From the NCBI GenBank assembly GCA_045579305.1, contig JAZNLY010000103.1:1-12156 (forward strand): DNA of 12,156 nucleotides, in the 5' to 3' direction. Both the position numbers and the translations under genes were made by a program. Within the stretch, counting starts at the first letter, position 1. Each line of letters starts with the position of its first letter. A model generated the notes under the pieces. That model was given only the letters and a program-made list of their open reading frames with translations, was not told the origin of the DNA and made no database searches. The stretch comes from Fimenecus sp045579305. Its GTDB lineage: Bacteria; Bacillota; Clostridia; Oscillospirales; Acutalibacteraceae. Of the stretch, positions 6,680 through 12,156 are shown piece by piece.

Positions 6680-7900
6680 ATGATTCTCAACAACGTTGAT
6701 TTTGACACTTATTTTAACAATTATCCCGACAAGGATGGTTATTTCGGCAAATACGGCGGAGTTTATATTGATGACAAATTAAAGGCTGCTATGGCAGAGA
6801 TTACTGAGGCATATTTCTCAATCTGTCAGTCAAGAAAGTTTATCGCAGAGCTTCGCAGAATCCGTAAGGAATTTCAGGGCAGACCAACCCCTGTTACACA
6901 TCTTGAAAGACTTTCTGATGCTCTTGGCGGTAAGGTTCAGCTTTATGCAAAGCGTGAGGATTTGAACCATTCAGGTGCGCATAAGTTAAACCACTGTATG
7001 GGTGAAGCTCTCCTTGCAAAATATATGGGCAAGAAAAAGGTTATTGCTGAAACCGGTGCAGGTCAGCACGGTGTTGCCCTTGCTACTGCAGCCGCTTACT
7101 TCGGTCTTGAATGTGACATCTATATGGGCTCTGTTGACATAAAGAAGCAGGCTCCGAATGTTGCCAGAATGAAGATTCTCGGTGCAAATGTTGTTGAAGT
7201 TACTCACGGTCTTCAGACTCTTAAAGAAGCAGTTGATGCTGCATTTGATGCATACAGTAAGGAATACAACGACTGTATTTATTGTATCGGCTCAGTGCTC
7301 GGCCCTCACCCATTCCCAATGATGGTTCGTGATTTCCAGAGTGTTATTGGTATTGAGGCAAGAGAACAGTTTATTGAAATGACAGGTCATCTTCCTAATG
7401 CCGTTGTTGCTTGTGTTGGTGGCGGTAGTAATGCTGCAGGTCTTTTCTCAGGATTCTTAAATGACCCTGTTGATATTTATGGTATCGAGCCACTCGGTCG
7501 TGGTCCTAAGATGGGTGACCACGCAGCAAGTCTTAAATATGGTACAGAAGGAGTTATGCACGGTTTCAACAGCATTATGCTTAAGGATGAAAATGGTGAG
7601 CCTGCTCCTGTTTATTCAGTTGCAAGTGGTCTTGACTACCCTTCATCAGGTCCTGAGCACGCATTCTTACAGGAAATCGGCAGAGTTAAGTATGATGTAA
7701 TCGACGACGAAGAAACAATCGACGCATTCTTCAAGCTTTCCCGTATGGAAGGTATCATCCCGGCCATCGAAAGCTCACACGCTGTTGCATATGGTATGAA
7801 GCTTGCAAAACAGATGGAACACGGCTCAGTCCTTATTAACCTTTCAGGTCGTGGCGACAAAGATATGGACTATGTTATTGAAAACTACGGAATAAGATAA
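6680..7900 (+). CDS. trpB: Tryptophan synthase beta chain
   Basis: This PLP enzyme condenses indole with L-serine to give L-tryptophan. The 406-residue product has all TrpB1-type signatures. These are GYFGKYGG at the N-terminus, KREDLNHSGAHKLN with the PLP-binding Lys102, ETGAGQHG (124-131) containing the catalytic Glu124 position, and LGPHPFPMMVRDFQ. The phosphate-binding GGGSNAAG, ASGLDYPSSGPEHA and the C-terminal SGRGDKD are also present. The start at 6680 has AAGGAGG 7 bases upstream. It is a single-gene unit: T-box leader before, terminator directly after, and no trpA or other trp genes nearby. TrpA may be encoded elsewhere, or the enzyme may salvage external indole; the window cannot tell. 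Expression should follow tRNA-Trp charging through the T-box. Confidence 0.97.
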   Translation: MILNNVDFDTYFNNYPDKDGYFGKYGGVYIDDKLKAAMAEITEAYFSICQSRKFIAELRRIRKEFQGRPTPVTHLERLSDALGGKVQLYAKREDLNHSGAHKLNHCMGEALLAKYMGKKKVIAETGAGQHGVALATAAAYFGLECDIYMGSVDIKKQAPNVARMKILGANVVEVTHGLQTLKEAVDAAFDAYSKEYNDCIYCIGSVLGPHPFPMMVRDFQSVIGIEAREQFIEMTGHLPNAVVACVGGGSNAAGLFSGFLNDPVDIYGIEPLGRGPKMGDHAASLKYGTEGVMHGFNSIMLKDENGEPAPVYSVASGLDYPSSGPEHAFLQEIGRVKYDVIDDEETIDAFFKLSRMEGIIPAIESSHAVAYGMKLAKQMEHGSVLINLSGRGDKDMDYVIENYGIR

Positions 7901-7914
7901 ACATATATAAAGAT

Positions 7915-7947
7915 AACTCCTCACAATATTGTGGGGAGTTTTATTAT
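7915..7947 (+). terminator. Intrinsic terminator of trpB
   Basis: ACTCCTCACAA and TTGTGGGGAGT form an 11-bp stem with one G-T wobble around a 2-base loop, followed by TTTATT. It begins 15 bp after the trpB stop, confirming that trpB is not followed by a co-transcribed trpA. Confidence 0.88.
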
Positions 7948-7950
7948 CTG

Positions 7951-8161
7951 AATCGGAGTTTATCGATTGCATTCTGAATTCAGAATGCAGAATTCAGAAT
8001 TATGGAACTGCGTTGCGATTTTAAATAACAACCAATATGGTGTAGCGGTAGGGCGGGGTCTTGACCCCGCCGTTGTTGGATTCTTTATTGCTTTTCGGCG
8101 GCAGCAAGCTACCGCCCTACCATAATCGATTAATTTTATCATCCCTACAAATTATAGTTTA
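7951..8161 (+). repeat. Type 2 palindromic intergenic repeat, copy E
   Basis: This is the same core as copy D: GGCGGGGTC/GACCCCGCC hairpin, then GGCGGCAGC/GCTACCGCC, closing CCGCCCTACC, and the tail ATCCCTAC plus AAATTATAGTTTA. The upstream heptamers differ. Instead of TGCAAA units it has GAATTCA, GAATGCA and GAATTCA units (about 7976-7996), preceded by AATCGGAGTTTAT, which it shares with copy F. The linker GGAACTGCGTTGCGATTTTAAAT and AACAACCAATATGG is retained. It fills the gap between the trpB terminator and the alpha-galactosidase promoter. Confidence 0.9.
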
Positions 8162-8185
8162 CACTTTAATTTCATTTTTGTTGTA

Positions 8186-8214
8186 TTGCATTCCTCTCAT
8201 TTTCTTGCTATACT
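8186..8214 (+). promoter_or_regulatory. Promoter of the alpha-galactosidase gene, extended -10 type
   Basis: TATACT (8209-8214) is preceded by TG one base upstream (8206-8207), giving an extended -10. A weak -35, TTGCAT (8186-8191), is spaced 17 bp. The predicted start near 8221 gives a leader of about 32 bases containing the GGGGGA ribosome binding site. The promoter lies immediately after repeat copy E. Confidence 0.7.
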
Positions 8215-8252
8215 TTACCCATAAGAAAATCCTTGAAAACGGGGGAATTACT

Positions 8253-10343
8253 ATGGCAATTCATATTCTTAAAGACAAAATTTTTGTCCTTGAAACAAAA
8301 AACACCCATTATGTGTTGGGCGTTGACAAATACGGCTACAACAGACAGATTCACTGGGGCAAAAAATGTAATATAAACGACTACGAAGCAAAGGATATAT
8401 GGGACGAAAATTCAAACCACACCCGTCTTGATATGGCAAAACAGGAGTTTACCGTTTTCGGTGGCACAATGTATCGTGAAAGCGATTTAAAGGTGCAGTT
8501 TCCTGACAAATGTCGTGAAATTGACCTTGAATTTATGGGTGCAGAAGCAGAAAGCAATCTTCTCACTTTCACATTAAAGGACAAGGTTTATCCTTTACAG
8601 ATTGCACTTAAATACAAAATCAATGACAATGACGATATTATCACCCGTTGGGCAGAAATCACAAACACAGGTGACGAAAATATCACTGTTGACAGAATGT
8701 TTTCTGCAGAATTGACACTTCCATCAACTAATCCATACACATTCAAAAACACAAATGGTAGTTGGGGTGGCGAATATGTTGAAACGGAATCAACTCTCGA
8801 AGGCGGTGCACTTGTTTTCGACAGTAAACGAGGCACATCGGGACATAATCAGTCACCATATTTCATAGCATATCAGAATGCTGACGAAAATCAGGGTGAT
8901 GTATATTTCGGCACACTTGCTTACAGTGGAAACTTCAAGGTTCTTTGCACCCGTGACCTTTTCTATACAACAAGAGTAAGCCTTGGCCTTAATGACCACG
9001 ATTTCAAGCATATTTTAAAGGCAAATGAAACTTTCACTACTCCAATGGTTTACTGTGGCTATTCACAGCAAGGCTTTGGTGAAATGAGCCGACAGATGAA
9101 TCGTTTTGCCATCAACAATGTCCTTCCAAAGCAATTCAATAACAAAATTCTTCCTGTTCTTTACAACTCATGGGAAGCAACTGAATTTGACGTTAACTGT
9201 GAGCACCAGACAGCCCTTGCAGAACTTGCATCAGAAATGGGTGTTGAACTTTTCGTTATGGATGACGGTTGGTTTGGCGCAAGAAATCACGACAGAGCAG
9301 GTCTTGGCGACTGGTTTGTTAATACAAACAAATTCCCTAACGGCATTGATGAACTCATTAAGAATGTCAATGATTTAGGAATGGATTTCGGTCTTTGGTT
9401 TGAGCCTGAAATGGTGAATCCTGACTCCGACCTTTTCCGTGAGCACCCTGAATGGGCATATCACTATGACACAAGAGAAGCACATACTCTCCGTCATCAG
9501 TTAGTCCTTAATATGACTCGTGAAGATGTTCAGGAATACATTTTCAACTGTATGGACGAAATGCTCACAAATCACAACATCAAATACATCAAATGGGATA
9601 TGAACAGACCTCTTTCCGAAACAGGAGCAGAAAATCTCGAGTGTCCTCAGGATTTGTGGTACAAGCACACAGAAGCTGTTTACAATATTGTTGACAGACT
9701 TAAGGAAAAGCACCCTGATGTTGCAATCGAAAGCTGTTCGTCAGGTGGTGGACGAAGTGACTACGGTGCATTACTCCACTTTGACCAGGTATGGACAAGC
9801 GACAACACGGACTCAATTGACAGAATGACAATGCAGAAGTGGTTTACATATCTTAAACCTACAAAGGCTATGCGCGCGTGGGTTACTGACATTAACTGGT
9901 ACAATTCACCAATGAGCCTTGATTTCCGTTTCAATGTTGCAATGCAAGGCTCACTCGGTGTCGGTGGAAATCTTACAAAATACAGTAAAGAAGATTTGGA
10001 AATCGGCAAAAAGAATGTTGCACTTTACAAAGAAATCCGTCATCTTGTGCAATTCGGTGACCTTTACAGAATTCTTGACGCGAAGAAAGACGAAATCCTC
10101 TTTAACCTTTATGTAAGTGAGGATAAAACAGAGGCAGTGGCATTCCTTACATCAGCACACACAAGCTTTATGAAAAAGGAAATTCCGCTTCGATTCACAG
10201 GTCTTGATGATGATAAGATTTACACATTTAATCTTAATGGTCGCGACTGGGAAAAGAGTGGTTCATACCTTAAAAATGTCGGTATTCCGACTACTATCCG
10301 TGGCATGGGATATAACAAAATAATTAAAATCAAGGCAAAATAA
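8253..10343 (+). CDS. Alpha-galactosidase, glycoside hydrolase family 36
   Basis: The 696-residue enzyme is predicted to release terminal alpha-1,6-galactose from melibiose, raffinose-family oligosaccharides or galactomannan. It has the GH36 order: an N-terminal beta-sandwich (about 1-320), a TIM barrel starting near DDGWFGARN (337-345), and a C-terminal beta-domain. The nucleophile is Asp449 in KWDMNR and the acid/base is Asp503 in ESCSSGGGRSD. The length is close to that of other GH36 enzymes. There is no signal peptide, so it should be cytoplasmic and act on imported sugar; no transporter gene is nearby. I chose the ATG at 8253, with GGGGGA 7 bases upstream. The frame is open further up to 8061, but that 64-residue hydrophobic extension is translated repeat E and promoter DNA. 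Melibiose/raffinose as the natural substrate is inference. Confidence 0.96.
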   Translation: MAIHILKDKIFVLETKNTHYVLGVDKYGYNRQIHWGKKCNINDYEAKDIWDENSNHTRLDMAKQEFTVFGGTMYRESDLKVQFPDKCREIDLEFMGAEAESNLLTFTLKDKVYPLQIALKYKINDNDDIITRWAEITNTGDENITVDRMFSAELTLPSTNPYTFKNTNGSWGGEYVETESTLEGGALVFDSKRGTSGHNQSPYFIAYQNADENQGDVYFGTLAYSGNFKVLCTRDLFYTTRVSLGLNDHDFKHILKANETFTTPMVYCGYSQQGFGEMSRQMNRFAINNVLPKQFNNKILPVLYNSWEATEFDVNCEHQTALAELASEMGVELFVMDDGWFGARNHDRAGLGDWFVNTNKFPNGIDELIKNVNDLGMDFGLWFEPEMVNPDSDLFREHPEWAYHYDTREAHTLRHQLVLNMTREDVQEYIFNCMDEMLTNHNIKYIKWDMNRPLSETGAENLECPQDLWYKHTEAVYNIVDRLKEKHPDVAIESCSSGGGRSDYGALLHFDQVWTSDNTDSIDRMTMQKWFTYLKPTKAMRAWVTDINWYNSPMSLDFRFNVAMQGSLGVGGNLTKYSKEDLEIGKKNVALYKEIRHLVQFGDLYRILDAKKDEILFNLYVSEDKTEAVAFLTSAHTSFMKKEIPLRFTGLDDDKIYTFNLNGRDWEKSGSYLKNVGIPTTIRGMGYNKIIKIKAK

Positions 10344-10353
10344 AATTTTCTTA

Positions 10354-10824
10354 TCAAAACGACGAGGAAGATTCCGGTCTTCTTCGTCTTTTATTTTTCT
10401 TCGTGCCGAAATCGAATAACTGGTCACGAGCCATTTTCTCTGCCAAATCTATATTAAAGCTTACTTCTTTTTTCTTTTCCTCTGTAGCTGGTTTTTTATC
10501 CAACTTTTTCACATAATATTTTGGACTTTTGCCATTAGGACACTCACCTCTTTTAACGAGTTCAGCTGAAATCAGCTCCTGCATAGCGGCAATTGCTGTC
10601 GGTTTACTGCAATTAAGATACTTGCCGATTTCTTCCATAGAAAAATAAATGAACACTCCATTTTCATCGGAAAATCTGTCCTTATTCCTCTCGGATAAAT
10701 TCATTCTGCTGAGCATCAGCGAATAGAGATAACAACCTCTTGCTGAAAGATTCTGATATCTGTCATCACAGGCTAATAACATGGGTAAAAATGCGTAATA
10801 ATTTGATTGATTATTCTGATACAT
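10354..10824 (-). CDS. Small RepA_N-like winged-helix protein (replication initiator A N-terminal domain)
   Basis: The 156-residue product resembles the N-terminal domain of replication initiator A proteins of Gram-positive plasmids and integrative elements. It has a YYAFLPMLLACDDRYQNLS segment (9-27), ARGCYLYSLMLSRMNLSERN (28-47), then a winged-helix core with FSMEEIGKYLNCSKPTAIAAM (61-81). The tail is charged and ends in a basic KKNKRRRR run (142-149) and SSSSF. Such proteins bind repeated sites at origins. Here it is much shorter than full RepA initiators, so it could instead be a stand-alone regulator. I chose the ATG at 10824 because GGGAGGT precedes it at good spacing. The longer frame (to 10944) would run through a leader hairpin. 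It is convergent with the alpha-galactosidase gene (10 bp between stops) and has a dyad and 22-bp repeats upstream. Family assignment is by motif memory and moderately sure; the function is not established. Confidence 0.72.
   Translation of the reverse strand: MYQNNQSNYYAFLPMLLACDDRYQNLSARGCYLYSLMLSRMNLSERNKDRFSDENGVFIYFSMEEIGKYLNCSKPTAIAAMQELISAELVKRGECPNGKSPKYYVKKLDKKPATEEKKKEVSFNIDLAEKMARDQLFDFGTKKNKRRRRPESSSSF
10361..10395 (+). terminator. Intrinsic terminator of alpha-galactosidase gene, inside repA-like coding end
   Basis: GACGAGGAAGA (10361-10371) pairs with TCTTCTTCGTC (10378-10388), 11 bp with one wobble and loop TTCCGG, followed by TTTTATTTTT. It lies 17 bp past the alpha-galactosidase stop and entirely within the last codons (Arg146-Ser155) of the convergent gene on the minus strand. 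Confidence 0.88.
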
Positions 10825-10847
10825 AAAAAAATACCTCCCATATATAG

Positions 10848-10885
10848 CCCGAAAAAGCAAAATCGTCCCGGGAAATGCGGGACGA
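10848..10885 (-). promoter_or_regulatory. Leader hairpin with T-run upstream of the RepA_N-like gene
   Basis: Read on the minus strand, TCGTCCCG pairs with CGGGACGA (8-bp stem, 10863-10885) and is followed by TTTTGCTTTTT. It sits about 25 bp before the ribosome binding site of the RepA_N-like gene, so it looks like an intrinsic terminator or attenuator inside that gene's leader. A role in limiting Rep expression is inference. Confidence 0.55.
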
Positions 10886-10950
10886 AATGCAAAAAACAGC
10901 GAATCATTAACAAATTGTTTACATTTGAGGCCGTTTTTAGACATTTACTA

Positions 10951-10994
10951 ACTATAAAAATGAAAATTTTTAAAAATAGTTAATCGGTTAACTA
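10951..10994 (-). promoter_or_regulatory. Dyad operator candidate and weak promoter of the RepA_N-like gene
   Basis: A perfect inverted repeat TAGTTAATCGGTTAACTA spans 10977-10994 (7-bp arms, 4-bp centre). On the minus strand a -10-like TATAGT (10951-10956) lies just downstream, with no good -35; the dyad covers the expected -35 area. A half-site-like ACTAACTAT overlaps the -10. The dyad shares TTAATCGGT with the 22-bp repeats around 11384-11392, which would fit autoregulation by the encoded protein. Confidence 0.5.
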
Positions 10995-11022
10995 TTTGGG
11001 GTTAATGTATTTGATTTTGCCT
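10995..11022. other. Short spacer, nothing recognised
   Basis: These 28 bp between the dyad and repeat copy F contain GGGGTTAATG, a possible degenerate half-site, and nothing else I can name. Confidence 0.3.
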
Positions 11023-11220
11023 GATAAATTATAATTTATCGGGAAAGTTTAATTCATAGATTATGGTAGGGCGGTAGCTTGCTGCCGCCGAAAAGCAATA
11101 GGGAATCCAACAACGGAGGGGTCAAGACCCCGCCCTACCGCTACACCATATTGGTTGTTCTTTAAAATCGCAACACAGTTCCACAATTCTGCATTCTGCA
11201 TTCAATCTACAAACTCCGAT
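11023..11220 (-). repeat. Type 2 palindromic intergenic repeat, copy F (inverted)
   Basis: This is the reverse orientation of copies D and E. Its tail is at the low-coordinate end, where GATAAATTATAATTTATC (11023-11040) is a perfect 18-bp palindrome. The CCGCCCTACC-type closing arm, the GCGGTAGC/GCTGCCGC hairpin and the GGGGTC/GACCCC hairpin follow. Then come the ACCATATTGGTTGTTC linker, the GTTCC linker and GAATGCA heptamers near 11190-11203, and AAACTCCGAT shared with copy E. In this copy one arm of the G-rich hairpin has a base change (CGGAGGGGTC), so that hairpin is slightly weakened. Confidence 0.9.
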
Positions 11221-11281
11221 TTACAAAGATACATATTAAAAATATTTTTTTGTATCCGTCTCCGTATCCTTTTCAATCATC

Positions 11282-11438
11282 GGGTAAAGTTTTTTTACCC
11301 AAGTTTATAAATCATTATTTATATTATTTATTTATATTATTATACTATTGGGTAAAATTTTTTGACCGGTCAGGTAAAGTTTTTTAATCGGTCAGGTAAA
11401 TTTTTTTGACCCATCAGGTCAGATTTCTTTACAGGGAT
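11282..11438 (+). repeat. Iteron-like 22-bp direct repeats with AT-rich tract
   Basis: Four units start at 11351, 11373, 11395 and 11417, exactly 22 bp apart. The first three read GGTAAA(A/G/T)TTTTTT followed by GACCGGTCA, AATCGGTCA or GACCCATCA; the fourth (GGTCAGATTTCTTTAC) is degenerate. A further unit, GGGTAAAGTTTTTTTACCC (11282-11300), is itself an inverted repeat and stands 68 bp before the first tandem unit. Between them, 11303-11349 is almost pure A+T with repeated TTATTTATATTA. TGACCGGTCA (11363-11372) is a perfect 10-bp palindrome at a unit junction. Regular two-turn spacing, an adjacent AT-rich stretch and a nearby RepA_N-like gene together resemble an iteron origin or a phased operator array. 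Confidence 0.7.
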
Positions 11439-11460
11439 GTAGTAAAAAAGTCTACACTAA

Positions 11461-11547
11461 TGTCATTCTGAGGAGTGTAATGACGAAGAATCTCTGCCGG
11501 ATAATATGTTGCTTTTGGAGAGATTCTTCGCTTCGCTCAGAATGACA
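11461..11547. repeat. Type 1 palindromic repeat core, copy C
   Basis: TGTCATTCTGAGGAGTG at 11461 and CGCTTCGCTCAGAATGACA ending at 11547 form the outer arms, with GAAGAATCTCTGCC and GGAGAGATTCTTC as inner arms. This copy lacks the heptamer and linker modules found before copies A and B. Confidence 0.88.
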
Positions 11548-11552
11548 AAAAA

Positions 11553-11621
11553 GTCACCCTGAACAAAGTGAAGGGTCTGCTAAAAATGACAGGAGAGATT
11601 CTTCGCTTCGCTCAGAATGAC
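11553..11621. repeat. Type 1 repeat, divergent copy immediately after copy C
   Basis: The left arm is a variant, GTCACCCTGAACAAAGTGAA (11553-11572, then GGGTCT), while the right arm AGAGATTCTTCGCTTCGCTC (11594-11613) plus AGAATGAC repeats the right arm of copy C. The arms therefore pair less well than in copies A-C. It looks like a second insertion or a duplicated half joined to a diverged half. Confidence 0.75.
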
Positions 11622-11649
11622 TTATAAAACTAATTGCATATTAAATGAC

Positions 11650-11718
11650 AACGGCGGGGTCAAGACCCCGCCCTACCGGTCGAATGTAAAACAAATACAT
11701 CACTACAAATTATAATTT
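11650..11718. repeat. Type 2 repeat remnant, copy G (rearranged)
   Basis: Only the hairpin CGGCGGGGTCAAGACCCCG with CCCTACCG (about 11651-11677) and a tail ATCACTACAAATTATAATTTT (starting near 11699) remain. The hairpin is in the inverted orientation but the tail is in the direct orientation, so this copy is a mosaic or deletion product. It ends just before the glgA terminator. Confidence 0.75.
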
Positions 11719-11724
11719 TGGCAA

Positions 11725-11752
11725 CAAAAAGGCGAAGTCATCTGACCTCGCC
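11725..11752 (-). terminator. Intrinsic terminator of glgA
   Basis: On the minus strand GGCGAGGTCA pairs with TGACTTCGCC (one G-T wobble, 2-base loop) and is followed by TTTTTGTTG. It starts about 15 bp after the glgA stop. The other strand has ATTTTTG after the same stem, so weak bidirectional action is possible. Confidence 0.88.
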
Positions 11753-11766
11753 GATTTTTGTTTGTT

Positions 11767-12156
11767 TTATCCTTTAAGAATCTCTTTATAAAGTCGGATA
11801 TATTCGTTTGCTGATTTGCCCCAACTGTTGTCACATTCCATTGCTCGTTTAACGAGAATGTTCCAGCCTTCTTTGTTGCTGTAACCCTCGATTGCTCGTC
11901 TGATAGTATAGAGCATATCGTGAGCGTTGTATGTTGAGAATGTAAATCCGTTGCCCTCGTTGTCGCCTGAATCCTTGATACTGTCACGAAGACCGCCTGT
12001 TTCACGGACAATCGGAATTGTACCGTAACGAAGTGAAATCATCTGTGAAAGACCGCAAGGCTCACTCTTAGAAGGCATTAAGAACAAGTCGCAACCTGCA
12101 TAAATCTTCTTTGAAAGTGATGGGATAAAGCCGATTTTAAGTCCCATTTTGTCAGG
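11767..12156 (-). CDS. glgA: Glycogen synthase, C-terminal part (5' end beyond window)
   Basis: The frame is open from the right edge to a TAA at 11767, giving 129 C-terminal residues. The segment KKIYAGCDLFLMPSKSEPCGLSQMISLRYGTIPIVRETGGLRDSI has the GT5 GT-B C-terminal signature. SEPCGLSQ is the donor-binding glutamate loop, followed by a nucleotide-contacting TGGL. The tail WGKSANEYIRLYKEIL is the usual C-terminal helix. The enzyme extends alpha-1,4-glucan from ADP-glucose in the cytosol for glycogen storage. The first in-frame Met (12147) is internal to the protein, not the start, since PDK precedes it in frame. A terminator follows the stop, so it is the last gene of its unit. Confidence 0.93.
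   Translation of the reverse strand, partial: PDKMGLKIGFIPSLSKKIYAGCDLFLMPSKSEPCGLSQMISLRYGTIPIVRETGGLRDSIKDSGDNEGNGFTFSTYNAHDMLYTIRRAIEGYSNKEGWNILVKRAMECDNSWGKSANEYIRLYKEILKG

Noticed and set aside
8234..8247. Possible catabolite-repression (cre) site TGAAAACG before the alpha-galactosidase gene
   Set aside because: Only the left half matches the consensus, and it merges with the ribosome binding site; not enough support.
8061..8252. 64-residue hydrophobic N-terminal extension of the alpha-galactosidase that looks like a membrane segment
   Set aside because: It is translated from repeat copy E and the promoter. A good ribosome binding site and family-like N-terminus mark the start at 8253.
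10825..10944. 40-residue upstream extension of the RepA_N-like protein
   Set aside because: It would run through the leader hairpin and the GGGAGGT ribosome binding site. The internal ATG at 10824 has proper spacing.
11282..11438. Possible CRISPR array
   Set aside because: The units are contiguous 22-bp direct repeats without unique spacers, and there are no cas genes.
11703..12011. Second minus-strand open frame overlapping glgA
   Set aside because: It overlaps a strong glycogen synthase frame out of register, and runs through the terminator and repeat remnant.
1..12156. Window as part of a plasmid, because of the rep-like gene and iterons
   Set aside because: spoIVA, yebC, trpB and glgA are typical chromosomal genes, and no partition, mobilisation or toxin-antitoxin genes are seen.
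1..12156. tRNA or rRNA genes and transposase genes
   Set aside because: I looked in all intergenic gaps and saw no tRNA cloverleaf with CCA-type end, no rRNA sequence, and no transposase or integrase frame.

Overview
The window looks like chromosomal DNA of a low-to-moderate-GC, endospore-forming member of the Clostridia, most likely Oscillospiraceae/Ruminococcaceae-like. The support is a full-length spoIVA next to a SipL-type (DUF3794 plus LysM) gene, a tryptophan T-box leader, Firmicute-type ribosome binding sites and promoters, and glycogen and alpha-galactoside genes typical of gut Clostridia. The family-level placement is inference.

Layout. Positions 1-1825 (minus strand) hold a translationally coupled pair: glf (UDP-galactopyranose mutase) followed by a family 2 glycosyltransferase that runs off the left edge. 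Positions 2085-2825 (minus) hold a YebC/PmpR-family regulator with its own good promoter. Positions 3053-6142 (plus) are a sporulation operon, sipL-like then spoIVA, preceded by a SigmaE-like promoter. Positions 6360-7947 are a transcription unit for an orphan trpB: sigma-A promoter, T-box leader with a UGG specifier candidate, trpB, terminator. Positions 8186-10395 are a GH36 alpha-galactosidase gene with promoter and terminator. Positions 10354-10824 (minus) encode a small RepA_N-like winged-helix protein that converges on the alpha-galactosidase gene. Positions 10825-11766 carry no gene but are rich in structure. Positions 11767-12156 (minus) are the C-terminal end of glycogen synthase (glgA) with its terminator.

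Almost every intergenic gap is filled by two families of dispersed palindromic repeats. Type 1 has TGTCATTCTGA / TCAGAATGACA ends, with copies at 1842-1975, 2907-3039, 11461-11547 and 11553-11621. Type 2 has a GGTAGGGCGG...CCGCCCTACC core, with copies at 6143-6333, 7951-8161, 11023-11220 and a rearranged one at 11650-11718. Several copies of both families begin with 7-bp tandem repeats and a shared GAACAACC(A)ATATTGG-like linker, so they look modular.

The most unusual feature is the RepA_N-like gene with, upstream of it, an 18-bp dyad (10977-10994) and a plasmid-origin-like block of 22-bp direct repeats next to an AT-rich tract (11282-11438). The dyad and the 22-bp repeats share the 9-mer TTAATCGGT. 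This resembles an iteron replicon or an autoregulated Rep system embedded between ordinary chromosomal genes. Function cannot be decided from the sequence alone.
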